64,000 nt of DNA, taken from positions 124,001-188,000 of the forward strand of contig NZ_CAXHZL010000002.1 in assembly GCF_964022235.1 (NCBI RefSeq), written 5' to 3'. The notes under the pieces were generated by a model. The model made no database searches and was not told where the DNA came from. It saw only the letters and a list, made by a program, of their open reading frames with translations. Origin of the DNA: Limimaricola sp964022235. GTDB taxonomy: Bacteria > Pseudomonadota > Alphaproteobacteria > Rhodobacterales > Rhodobacteraceae. This document shows, piece by piece, positions 26,964 through 34,771 of the stretch; positions within the stretch are counted from its first letter, which is position 1, and every line of letters begins with the position of its first letter. The position numbers and the translations under genes are program-made.

Positions 26964-27235
26964 CCGCTGATCAGCCCCGCGATCATCGCCCCCAGCGCCA
27001 CGAGATGGATCAGCATGATCGCCCGGTCGTTCCACAGCACGCCCACGGCGAACCAGCCCAGCACACCCGCGAGAAACAGATAGAGGTTCCACGGCGTCAT
27101 ATCGAAAGCCGTCAGCGCGTAACCCGCGATCTGGATCAAGCTGGCGATCCATTTGATCGCGAAGGCAAGGCGCGGGTCGCGCCAGCGCGACACACCGGTC
27201 CGGGCCATGAGGGGATTCAGGTTTTCTACCGTCAT
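26960..27235 (-). CDS. Small membrane protein (DUF6552-like)
   Basis: A 91-residue protein with three hydrophobic segments (IKWIASLIQIAGYALTAF, LYLFLAGVLGWFAVGVLW, IMLIHLVALGAMIAGLI). AGGAGAT precedes the ATG at 27235. I recall it as a small Rhodobacterales family of unknown function. It is divergent from the LysR regulator and its stop codon overlaps the stop of the FAD oxidase (CTAA at 26960-26963). Confidence 0.75.
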   Translation of the reverse strand: MTVENLNPLMARTGVSRWRDPRLAFAIKWIASLIQIAGYALTAFDMTPWNLYLFLAGVLGWFAVGVLWNDRAIMLIHLVALGAMIAGLISG

Positions 27236-27262
27236 GAGGATCTCCTGAAAGGACGGTGAGGC

Positions 27263-27283
27263 GGCAACGCCGACCCCGTTGCC
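27263..27283. promoter_or_regulatory. Inverted repeat between DUF6552-like gene and LysR gene
   Basis: GGCAACG and CGTTGCC are perfect 7-bp arms seven bases apart in the 118-base divergent gap. The size and place suit an operator for the adjacent LysR-type regulator. Confidence 0.4.
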
Positions 27284-27353
27284 TCTCCAGATAGGCGGGT
27301 TAGTCTGAAATGACGCGCCAGAACTTCTGCATCCTGACAGTAGGAAATCTATC

Positions 27354-28241
27354 ATGTCGCGCCGCACCGACCTGCCGCCGCTCAACGCCCTGCGCGCCTT
27401 CGAGGCGGCGGGCCGCCACCTGACCTTCCGCGCCGCGGCCGAAGAGTTGGGCGTGACCCAAGGGGCGGTGGCGCAGCATGTGCGCGGGCTGGAGGCGCAG
27501 CTTGGCATGCGGATGTTCCTGCGCGAGGCGCGGGGCCTGTCGCTCACCGAGGAAGGACGCAGCTACCATGCCGCCGTGTCGCAGGCCTTTGCACAGCTTT
27601 CGGAGGCGACGGCGCGGCTCCGGCCCGCGCCGGGCCATGTCACCATCTCGGTCACGCCGACCTTCGCCTCGAAATGGCTGATCCCGCGCCTGCCCGGCTT
27701 TGCCGAGACGCATCCCGAGATCGACCTGCGTGTGATGGCGACCGAGCGGGTGACGAGCTTTCATTCCGACGGCATCGACCTCGCCGTGCGTCAGGGCGAG
27801 CCACCTTTCGGAGCCAGTATCCGGGCCGATCCGCTGTTTCGGCAAGACATCGTCGCGGTCTGCGCGCCAGCCCCGGTGGCGGCGGACGATCTGCCGCTCG
27901 GGGCCGAGGCGTTGGCGCGGCACACGCTGCTGCACGACACGCATGACCTCTGGCCACGCTTTCTGCGAGAGGCATTCGCAGACGTCTTTCCCGGTCCGCT
28001 CAAGGGCATCCGATTCAGCCAGACCACTCTGGCGCTCGATGCGGCACTGGCGGGACAGGGAATCGCGCTGGCGAGCCGGTTTCTCGTGGACCGCGACCTT
28101 GCCGCCGGGCGGCTGGTGCAGGTCGTGGCGCATGGGCTGCGCGGCGGGCGCGACTTTTATCTGCTGGCCTCGCGCACCCGCATGCCGCCCGCCAGCGTGG
28201 CGGCGCGCGACTGGCTGCTCGCGCAGGCCGATCCACAATGA
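27354..28241 (+). CDS. LysR-family transcriptional regulator (GcvA-like)
   Basis: A 295-residue regulator. The N-terminal winged helix (LNALRAFEAAGRHLTFRAAAEELGVTQGAVAQHVRGLEAQLG) is typical of the GcvA branch, and the rest is the periplasmic-binding-like effector domain (HVTISVTPTFASKWLIPRL). It is divergent from the DUF6552-like gene; its regulon may be that gene, itself, or the nearby gamma-glutamylation operon. Ends at a strong terminator. Confidence 0.92.
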   Translation: MSRRTDLPPLNALRAFEAAGRHLTFRAAAEELGVTQGAVAQHVRGLEAQLGMRMFLREARGLSLTEEGRSYHAAVSQAFAQLSEATARLRPAPGHVTISVTPTFASKWLIPRLPGFAETHPEIDLRVMATERVTSFHSDGIDLAVRQGEPPFGASIRADPLFRQDIVAVCAPAPVAADDLPLGAEALARHTLLHDTHDLWPRFLREAFADVFPGPLKGIRFSQTTLALDAALAGQGIALASRFLVDRDLAAGRLVQVVAHGLRGGRDFYLLASRTRMPPASVAARDWLLAQADPQ

Positions 28242-28242
28242 G

Positions 28243-28274
28243 AAAGGCCGCACCCCTTGCGGGGCACGGCCTTT
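28243..28274. terminator. Bidirectional terminator between LysR gene and rpmG
   Basis: AAAGGCCG and CGGCCTTT (8 bp) outside, CCCC-TTGC-GGGG inside, with a CA/CA internal mismatch. A/T ends suit both strands. Confidence 0.8.
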
Positions 28275-28301
28275 CGAAACTCTGCCAAGGACAGGCTCAG
28301 A

Positions 28302-28469
28302 TCACTTGATCTTGCCTTCCTTGTACTCGACATGCTCGCGCTTGACGGGGTCGTACTTACGCACGACCATCTTCTCGGTCATGGTGCGGGCGTTCTTCTT
28401 GGTCACGTAGAAGTGGCCGGTCCCCGCGGTCGAGTTCAGGCGGATCTTGATCGTCGTCGGTTTCGCCAT
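28302..28469 (-). CDS. rpmG: 50S ribosomal protein L33
   Basis: A 55-residue basic protein, MAKPTTIKIRLNSTAGTGHF at the start and EHVEYKEGKIK at the end, the standard length and sequence of L33. The C-x-x-C zinc pairs are absent, so it is the zinc-independent form. It binds the large ribosomal subunit near the E site. GCAGGAGAGACGACC lies before the ATG. Single-gene unit with a terminator downstream. Confidence 0.97.
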   Translation of the reverse strand: MAKPTTIKIRLNSTAGTGHFYVTKKNARTMTEKMVVRKYDPVKREHVEYKEGKIK

Positions 28470-28594
28470 GGTCGTCTCTCCTGCTCGCGGGGCGTGCGCG
28501 TTGACGGCGCCCGCGTGAATACGTCTGAGACCCGGCTTTTAACCGCGCGCGAGGCGCTGTCAACCGCGAAACGGGTCAGCTTGCCTGTGGGAAA

Positions 28595-29022
28595 TTTGCG
28601 CGGATGGCCTGTAAGCCGGATTCTGTTCCGGGGTTGCCCCCGGCGATGACCATTCATCTCGACACCCTGTTGCCAGAGCGCCTGAAGCTGCCAACCCGGA
28701 CCTCTCGGGGTCAGGCGTCCCTACGGCGATATCCGGCGAACCCGGATCAAAACCCGCGCGAGGTCCCTATTTGGCATTGCTCCCGGTGGGGCTTGCCGTG
28801 CCGGTCCGGTTGCCCGTCCCGCGGTGGGCTCTTACCCCACCGTTTCACCCTGACCCTGGTTCCGACAGAGGCGAACCTCCGACGCATTGACCAGGGCGGT
28901 CTGTTCTCTGTGGCGCTTTCCCTCGGGTTGCCCCGGCCGGGCGTTACCCGGCACCGTGCCTTGTGGAGTCCGGACTTTCCTCGAACCTGTGAAGGCCCGC
29001 GGCCATCCAGCCATCCGCGCTC
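28595..29022 (-). ncRNA. rnpB: RNase P RNA (bacterial type A)
   Basis: The conserved 5' core GAGGAAAGTCCGGACTCCAC and the 3' AATCCGGCTTACAGGCC are present in the right order about 400 nt apart. The ends form helix P1: GCGCGGATGG (29020-29011) pairs exactly with CCATCCGCGC (28607-28598). This is the catalytic RNA that matures the 5' ends of tRNAs. Boundaries are set from P1 and could shift by a few bases. The long open frame on the plus strand across this region is not a gene. Confidence 0.95.
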
Positions 29023-29026
29023 TCGT

Positions 29027-29055
29027 GCCCTAAGCTTCGGCCGCGTCCCGGTCAA
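29027..29055 (-). promoter_or_regulatory. Promoter of rnpB inside the amidase gene
   Basis: A -35 TTGACC (29055-29050) and -10 TAGGGC (29032-29027) with a 17-base spacer, 4-6 bases before the P1 helix. The first three bases of the -10 are the TAG stop codon of the amidase gene. Confidence 0.6.
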
Positions 29056-29707
29056 CGGGAAAGCGCGCGGCGAGGTCGGCGATCAATGCCATGTCGGTGG
29101 CGTCCAGCGGCCCGCTGGCCCGGGGACGAAACCGCAGACGAAAGGCCCTGAGCCGCATCGCGTGGGGCACCTCGGCGGTGTAGCCGAATCGCCGCGCCAG
29201 ATCGTCGAAGCGCATCGGCGACGCGGGCGGCCCCTGCCCCGGTTCGGGCCAGATCGAGAGCCCATGCCGCGCCAGTCGGCGCCAGTCGAATCGCGGGCCG
29301 GGGTCGTCCTTGCGGTCAGGTGCCATGTCGGAATGGCCGATCACCCGCTCGGGCCGGATCGTCCAGCGACCCATGATCTCACTCAACAGCGATTCGAGCG
29401 CCGCCATCTGCGGTCCGGCAAAGGGATGGTCGCCACGGTTGTACAGCTCGATGCCGATGGAGCGGGAGTTCACGTCCGACACCTCACCCCAGCGCCCGGC
29501 GCCTGCGTGCCACGCCCGCAGCTCTTCGGGCACCAGCGCGGTGACCGCGCCGCCGCCCGAGATCAGCCAATGCGCCGAAACCTCGGCTTCGGGGTCGCAG
29601 AGCCGATCCAGCGCTTCGTCGTGGCTGGTCATTGCAGTGTAATGGATCACGACGAGATCGGGCCGCGCGCCGAGGCGTCGCGGCCCGTGATTCGGTGAGA
29701 GCGGCAT
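29030..29707 (-). CDS. N-acetylmuramoyl-L-alanine amidase, AmpD-like
   Basis: A 225-residue zinc amidase (Amidase_2). VVIHYTAMTSHDEALDRL has the first zinc histidine, ELRAWHAGAGRW the substrate-binding part, GIELYNRGDHPF the middle, and VIGHSDMAPDRKDDPGPRFDW the second histidine and Asp. There is no signal peptide, so it should act in the cytoplasm on recycled anhydro-muropeptides like AmpD. It ends eight bases before rnpB and holds the rnpB promoter. Confidence 0.9.
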   Translation of the reverse strand: MPLSPNHGPRRLGARPDLVVIHYTAMTSHDEALDRLCDPEAEVSAHWLISGGGAVTALVPEELRAWHAGAGRWGEVSDVNSRSIGIELYNRGDHPFAGPQMAALESLLSEIMGRWTIRPERVIGHSDMAPDRKDDPGPRFDWRRLARHGLSIWPEPGQGPPASPMRFDDLARRFGYTAEVPHAMRLRAFRLRFRPRASGPLDATDMALIADLAARFPVDRDAAEA

Positions 29708-29713
29708 CGCGCC

Positions 29714-30406
29714 TTAGCGGCCGACCGCCGCGAGGAACGGCGCCGGGTCCCAGCCGCAGGCAAAACCGTCGCCATCAGGGTCGATGCCCTTGGGATCACG
29801 CTCGGGGCCGCCACGCGCGAGGAAATCGCGCTGCGCCGCGTCGGGCGAACGATAGGAGGCGCAGTTGCGTTCGAACCGATTGCCCATCGAGCCGAGGATG
29901 AAGCGCGAATACCACTCCTGCCCGCGCTTGTTCGGCGCGTTCAGCGCGTATTCGACGATGTTCGGGCCGGTGTCGCCCGCGCGCTGCGGCAGCGCGGTGG
30001 GCTGGATCACCTGATAGGCCGCGGCCTGCTGAGCGCGGCGTTCGGCGTCGGACTGGATTGTCTCGCGACCCGCCACGGCATCGAAGTTCTGCTCGTCCGA
30101 GATCGCGGCTCCGTTGCCACCCGGCGCGGCGTTGGTCGGGCTGGCCTGCACGCCACCGCGCCGGTCCAGATCCTGTCCCGAGGCCGCGCCGATGCCCACC
30201 GCCGAAAGCTCAGTGCTGGCGATGGTTCCGCCCACGGGCGCGCCGAAGGTGGCGGGCTGGCTGGCGAAGCCGCCGGTGAGCTGCGCCTCGCGCTGGGCAC
30301 GGGCGGCGGCGGCACCGCTGTCTGGCACCTGCGCCGCGCAAGCCGACAGGGCCATGGCGACGCCCGCGAGGGCTGCGAGGTTCATACGAGAGACATGCGG
30401 TTTCAC
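29714..30406 (-). CDS. Lipoprotein with excalibur-like C-terminus
   Basis: About 230 residues. I prefer the GTG at 30406, with GGAG seven bases upstream, which gives a basic start (KPHVSR) before the hydrophobic segment and lipobox LSAC at about residue 23; the ATG at 30385 is the alternative. After a low-complexity Ala/Gln-rich region, the C-terminal 60 residues hold RNCASYRSPDAAQRDFLARG and DPDGDGFACGWDPAPF, an excalibur-like motif (DxDxDGxxC) thought to bind calcium. Role unknown. Lies between the amidase and gatA genes on the same strand. Confidence 0.78.
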   Translation of the reverse strand: MKPHVSRMNLAALAGVAMALSACAAQVPDSGAAAARAQREAQLTGGFASQPATFGAPVGGTIASTELSAVGIGAASGQDLDRRGGVQASPTNAAPGGNGAAISDEQNFDAVAGRETIQSDAERRAQQAAAYQVIQPTALPQRAGDTGPNIVEYALNAPNKRGQEWYSRFILGSMGNRFERNCASYRSPDAAQRDFLARGGPERDPKGIDPDGDGFACGWDPAPFLAAVGR

Positions 30407-30444
30407 GGCGACACTCCGGGCCCTGATCTGTTCGATTGCGCCCG

Positions 30445-31929
30445 TTACCACCATTTGGCGGGCTTGGAAACGAAACCTGCCGCCTGCTCGAGCGCATAGG
30501 CGGTGTTCAGAAGGTCGCCCTCCTCCCACGGTCGCCCGATCAGCTGCAGCCCCAGCGGCAGGCCCTTGTGATCGACACCGGCGGGCACTGAGATCCCCGG
30601 CAGACCGGCGAGGTTCACCGTCACGGTGAACACGTCGTTGAGATACATCTGCACCGGGTCGGCGTCTTTCATCGCGCCCAAGCCAAAGGCCGAGGACGGC
30701 GTCGCGGGCGTCAGGATCGCGTCGACCCCTTCGGCAAAGACCTGATCGAAGTCGCGCTTGATCAGCGCGCGCACCTTGCGGGCCTGATTGTAGTAGGCGT
30801 CGTAGAAGCCGGCCGAGAGCACGTAGGTGCCGACCATGATGCGGCGCTGCACCTCCGGGCCAAAGCCCTCGGCGCGGGTCTTTTCGTACATCTCGGTGAT
30901 GCCGTCGCCCTGCGCCAGCTTGGCACGGTGGCCAAAGCGCACCCCGTCGTATCGCGCAAGGTTCGACGAGGCTTCGGCCGGGGCGATCACGTAATAGGCG
31001 GGCAGCGCATATTTCGTATGTGGCAACGAGATGTCGCGAATGAGCGCGCCCGCGTCTCGCAGCATCTCGGTGCCGCGGGTCCAGAGGGTCTCGATCTCGG
31101 TCGGCATACCGTCGACATGGTATTCGCGCGGGATGCCGATGACCTTGCCGCGAATGTCGCCGGTCAGCATCGCCTCGAAATCGGGAACCAGCAGATCGGC
31201 GGAGGTCGAATCCTTCGGATCATGCCCCGACATGGCGCGCAGCATGATGGCGGCATCGCGCACGTCGCGGGTCATCGGCCCGGCCTGATCGAGCGAAGAG
31301 GCAAAGGCGATGATGCCAAAGCGCGAGCAGCGCCCGTAGGTCGGCTTGATGCCGGTGATGCCGGTGAAGGCCGCCGGTTGCCGGATCGAGCCGCCGGTAT
31401 CGGTGCCGGTCGCGCCGAGACACAGGTCGGCGGCCACGGCGGCAGCCGAGCCGCCCGAGGAGCCACCCGGCGTCAGTTCGACGCCGTCATCGGCCTTCCA
31501 CGGGTTCACGGCGGCGCCGTAGGCCGAGGTCTCGTTGGACGAGCCCATCGCGAACTCGTCCATGTTGAGCTTGCCCAGCATCACCGCACCGTCGCGGAAC
31601 AGCTGGGTGGTGACGGTTGACTCGTATTGCGGGCGGAAGCCTTCGAGGATGCGGCTCGCGGCCTGGCTCGCTACACCTTCGGTGCAGAACAGATCCTTGA
31701 TACCCAAGGGAATGCCGCACAGGTCGGGCGCATCGCCGGATTTGAGCCGCGCGTCGGCAGCCTCGGCCTGGGCGCCCGCGATCTCGGGCGTCTTGTGGGC
31801 ATAGGCGTTGAGCTTGTCAGAGCCATCGACGGCGGCATTGAGCGCCGTCGTCAGCTCGACCGAGGAAATCTCGCCCTTTCGCAGCGCGTCGCGCGCCGAG
31901 GCGATGGTGAGCTTGGTCAGTTCGGTCAT
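30445..31929 (-). CDS. gatA: Aspartyl/glutamyl-tRNA amidotransferase subunit A
   Basis: A 494-residue amidase. The Ser-cisSer-Lys triad is visible: GIKDLFC (Lys), TPGGSSGGSAAAVAADLCLGATGTDTGGSIRQPA (both serines). It supplies ammonia to convert Glu-tRNA(Gln) or Asp-tRNA(Asn) with GatB and GatC. GatC is just upstream (11 bases). Two adjacent ATGs are possible (31932, 31929); AAGGGGCGG precedes them. gatB is not in this window. Confidence 0.96.
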   Translation of the reverse strand: MTELTKLTIASARDALRKGEISSVELTTALNAAVDGSDKLNAYAHKTPEIAGAQAEAADARLKSGDAPDLCGIPLGIKDLFCTEGVASQAASRILEGFRPQYESTVTTQLFRDGAVMLGKLNMDEFAMGSSNETSAYGAAVNPWKADDGVELTPGGSSGGSAAAVAADLCLGATGTDTGGSIRQPAAFTGITGIKPTYGRCSRFGIIAFASSLDQAGPMTRDVRDAAIMLRAMSGHDPKDSTSADLLVPDFEAMLTGDIRGKVIGIPREYHVDGMPTEIETLWTRGTEMLRDAGALIRDISLPHTKYALPAYYVIAPAEASSNLARYDGVRFGHRAKLAQGDGITEMYEKTRAEGFGPEVQRRIMVGTYVLSAGFYDAYYNQARKVRALIKRDFDQVFAEGVDAILTPATPSSAFGLGAMKDADPVQMYLNDVFTVTVNLAGLPGISVPAGVDHKGLPLGLQLIGRPWEEGDLLNTAYALEQAAGFVSKPAKWW

Positions 31930-31940
31930 CATTCCGCCCC

Positions 31941-32228
31941 TTATTCCACGACCTTCGGCACCGCGAAGAAGCCCTCGCGCGCGTCGGGCGCATTGGCGAG
32001 GACCTTCTCTTGCTGGCTGCCGTCGGTGACCACGTCGTCGCGGCGCTTGAGATGCATCGGCGTGACGCCGGTCATCGGCTCGACGCCCGTCACATCGACC
32101 TCCTGCAGCTGCTCGATGAAACCGAGGATGGTGTTGAACTCGGAGGCGAGCGCGGGCAGCGCCTCCTCCTCGACCCGGATGCGGGCCAGCTTGGCCACCC
32201 GCCGGGCGGTGTCGGTGTCGATCGACAT
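31941..32228 (-). CDS. gatC: Aspartyl/glutamyl-tRNA amidotransferase subunit C
   Basis: A 95-residue protein, MSIDTDTARRVAKLARIRVE at the start and RRDDVVTDGSQQEKVLANAP, EGFFAVPKVVE at the end: the standard GatC length and C-terminus. It clamps GatA to GatB. First gene of gatC-gatA, following CAGGAGAGCCCC. Confidence 0.95.
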   Translation of the reverse strand: MSIDTDTARRVAKLARIRVEEEALPALASEFNTILGFIEQLQEVDVTGVEPMTGVTPMHLKRRDDVVTDGSQQEKVLANAPDAREGFFAVPKVVE

Positions 32229-32257
32229 GGGGCTCTCCTGTCTGGTCGATCCCGGCT

Positions 32258-32914
32258 TTAGCGGGCGCGGCGCGGTCCCGCAAGCAGCGCCCGGCGGATC
32301 AGCTCGATCATCCCGCCCAGCAACACCCCGTTGAGCGTGTGCCAGACGAAATGCGTGCCGAGGGGCCAGCCCGCGCAGAGCGTAAGGTCAAGCGAGCGAA
32401 AGGCGAGCGAGAGGCACAACAGCCCCGCGCCCAGCGCCATCCCCCGCCCCACCATCGGCCAGCGCCGCCAAAGCCAGACGGCATAGACCGCGATCAAAAG
32501 CGGCACCGGCCAGTAGAAGGCCGAGACGGTGAAGAACGGCAACGCGGCAAAGACCGGCGTCAACAACAGCGCCCAAGGCACGAAACCCGCCGCCCCGAGG
32601 CCTGCGGCCCAGACCGGCCAGCGCAGATAGGCGCGGTTCGCGGCGTAGACATAGGCGAGGATGAAGACCCCGATCGGCACCACGTCCGCCGCCGAGGCCC
32701 AGACCGTGGCGAAGGAGTGAAACAGCGCGCTGCCGATGCCGATGGCGAAGAGCAGCGCCGACAGCGCACGCGGCAGCATCAGCCCCCCCGAGCGACGCCA
32801 GCACCAGATCGCGGCGATGAGGAAAGCGGCGTTGGAGACGAGGTTCAGCGGCTCGGCCCACAGACCGGGCGCAAGCCGTTCGCAGTAGCCATCGAGAGCG
32901 GCGGTCCAATCCAT
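32258..32914 (-). CDS. Ceramidase-like membrane hydrolase
   Basis: A 218-residue protein with about seven membrane segments. YCERLAPGLWAEPLNLVSNAAFLIAA, then GIGSALFHSFATVWASAADVVPI and, at the end, GTHFVWHTLNGVLLGG, match the alkaline ceramidase superfamily (CREST-like), in which the H, D and H-x-x-x-H residues bind zinc. Many bacterial members have no tested substrate. It lies downstream of the TadG-like gene (10 bases after its stop) on the same strand. Confidence 0.82.
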   Translation of the reverse strand: MDWTAALDGYCERLAPGLWAEPLNLVSNAAFLIAAIWCWRRSGGLMLPRALSALLFAIGIGSALFHSFATVWASAADVVPIGVFILAYVYAANRAYLRWPVWAAGLGAAGFVPWALLLTPVFAALPFFTVSAFYWPVPLLIAVYAVWLWRRWPMVGRGMALGAGLLCLSLAFRSLDLTLCAGWPLGTHFVWHTLNGVLLGGMIELIRRALLAGPRRAR

Positions 32915-32923
32915 GCCCGCAGG

Positions 32924-34246
32924 TTAGAGGGCGAGGCGGTAGTGATCCACCCGGAAGTTGTCTTCCATCCCGTCCGAGCAGCGGTACATCAACATGTTCG
33001 AAGTGCCGTTGATTTCGCCGCCCGCGATCAGCGACAGGCCGATACCGACGGCCCCCGCGCTGAACTTGATGTCGCCAGCGGCGATGACCTGACTGCCGTG
33101 CATGTTGAACCCCGAAGGCAGGCTCAAGCTGCCCATCGTCAGGATCTGTGCGCTGCCACCCGGCTGGCAGGCGTCGATACGGCCAATCTGCAGGCCGGAA
33201 GTGCCCGTGATCGACTTAGTCCCCGTGTTCGTGGTGGCAAGGACCGCATCCTCGAGCACGAGACCTGCGCCAAGGCTTACGGCGCAATCCGTGACGATCA
33301 CCGCCTTTCGGATCGTGGTGGTGAGACCTTTCGTATCGATCGAAAAACTGCCGCCCGGACAAGACAACCGGTGAATGCGACCGGTCTTGAACTGATCGGC
33401 TGAAAACTTGGACCCCGACATCTGGATCACGCTGCCCGAGGTTACGTAGTCCGGCGTGTGCCAAGAGCCATAGGTCTGGATCTGCGCGATGATGTCGGGC
33501 AGGTCGCGAAGCTCGCGAACCTCGATCGTGTCGGCGCGCAGCGCCGCCTGCAGCCCATCGTTCTGCTGGAAGCCCGACGAAGGCATCGAAAGCAGCGACA
33601 GGTTCGGCAGCGACAGCACGGTGCCGGGCTGGAAGGTGTTGTTGTTGTTGATCGACACCGAGGTGTTCGAATGCATGCAAAAGCCGTTGAGGTAGGCGTT
33701 GTTCGACTGCACGTCGATCGGCCCTTCCGAGAGGAAGCCCTGCTCGGAACAGCCCGGGCTGTAGGACACGAAGACCGCCTCGCGCGACACGTCCCAGCTG
33801 TCGATGCCGATCAGGTTCGTCAGATAACTGGCGACGGCGTTGCCGCGATTGGCGAGCCGGGCGGTCGAGACCCGCACCGCCTTGGTTCCCGTGGAATTTG
33901 CGGTGAATTTTCCGGTGACATAGTCAAACGAACCGAAGGAAATATCGGAGGCCAACAACACGTCGCCGCGCCGCGCGTCGGGCTCCGCGGCCTGCACCAT
34001 CGCCACGGCCGCCGCCTTGGCCGCCTCTGCCGACATCTTGCGACGGCTGACCAGCGTGGCATGCGCCGCGGCATCGGCCATCGCCTGCAGCCGCACCCGC
34101 TCGGCATGGACGTGGCTCACATCGATGGCGAGCCCGCCGACCACCGCCATCGAGAGAAACACGAACAGGCCGAACATAGTCATCGCGCCGGACACGTCCC
34201 GTGCAAGCCGGGACCAGAGCGCGCGCGGCAGGCAGTGCGGCCCCAT
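32924..34246 (-). CDS. TadG-like pseudopilin/surface protein
   Basis: A 440-residue protein. MTMFGLFVFLSMAVVGGLAIDVSHVHAERVRLQAMADAAAHA near the start is the TadG/TadE_N membrane anchor with the following helix. The rest is extracytoplasmic, rich in Ser, Thr, Gly and Asn, with several cysteines and no von Willebrand domain. It begins two bases after the stop of the TadE-like gene, so the two are translationally linked. A role in tight-adherence pili or cell-surface assembly is by family; no Tad machinery is in the window. Confidence 0.8.
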   Translation of the reverse strand: MGPHCLPRALWSRLARDVSGAMTMFGLFVFLSMAVVGGLAIDVSHVHAERVRLQAMADAAAHATLVSRRKMSAEAAKAAAVAMVQAAEPDARRGDVLLASDISFGSFDYVTGKFTANSTGTKAVRVSTARLANRGNAVASYLTNLIGIDSWDVSREAVFVSYSPGCSEQGFLSEGPIDVQSNNAYLNGFCMHSNTSVSINNNNTFQPGTVLSLPNLSLLSMPSSGFQQNDGLQAALRADTIEVRELRDLPDIIAQIQTYGSWHTPDYVTSGSVIQMSGSKFSADQFKTGRIHRLSCPGGSFSIDTKGLTTTIRKAVIVTDCAVSLGAGLVLEDAVLATTNTGTKSITGTSGLQIGRIDACQPGGSAQILTMGSLSLPSGFNMHGSQVIAAGDIKFSAGAVGIGLSLIAGGEINGTSNMLMYRCSDGMEDNFRVDHYRLAL

Positions 34247-34248
34247 GG

Positions 34249-34683
34249 TCAATACTCGACCATGTGCCGCGTGCTCAGCGTCATCACGCTGCTGCCCAGA
34301 AACGGCAGAGCGCTGGTCATGGTCATAGACTTGAGCGGCAGCGTTGCTGTGGTGACGATGGTTTTGCCGGTGATCCCGGTGCTGACCGTCGCCCCCTTGA
34401 CCTTGAGGGCCAGCTTCTGCGTGATGGCGGACTGCGCCGCGGCTGGCGTGAGAAGCGGGCTGACCGACAGCGCGCGGTTGCCGTCCTGCAATATCCGCAT
34501 CGCCTCGCTTTGCTTGAGATAGACGTTGGAGACATCCGTCACCAGCAGGATGAAAAAGGTGAACAACGGAATCCACAGGACGGCCTCGATCGACATTGAA
34601 CCGCGGTCGTCCCGCGCGAAGGTCTTGCGAGGGCGCCGGCACGGTGCTGCCCCGTGCCGGTCTGTTGCCGATGGTCCGCTCAT
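34249..34683 (-). CDS. TadE-like pseudopilin
   Basis: A 144-residue protein. DDRGSMSIEAVLWIPLFTFFILLV has the conserved Gly followed by a glutamate five residues later, as in TadE pseudopilins cut by a prepilin peptidase, then one membrane helix and a soluble domain. It is the first gene of a pair with the TadG-like gene. The start ATG at 34683 gives a basic N-terminus (HGAAPCRRPRKTFAR) ahead of the cleavage site. Confidence 0.8.
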   Translation of the reverse strand: MSGPSATDRHGAAPCRRPRKTFARDDRGSMSIEAVLWIPLFTFFILLVTDVSNVYLKQSEAMRILQDGNRALSVSPLLTPAAAQSAITQKLALKVKGATVSTGITGKTIVTTATLPLKSMTMTSALPFLGSSVMTLSTRHMVEY

Positions 34684-34771
34684 GTCCCGTGCCTTCCGGC
34701 CTGTTCAGTCGCCTTCAGGTTAGGGGCAGATTGCGGCGGTATTTCGTTAACATAAGGGAATGAGCCGGGCG

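Noticed and set aside
28604..29698. 364-residue frame on the plus strand.
   Set aside because: It runs antisense through rnpB and the amidase gene; its translated product has no family pattern.
34740..34760. CtrA-like TTAA site upstream of the minus-strand TadE-like gene.
   Set aside because: Only one half-site (GTTAAC); the second TTAA at the right spacing is missing.
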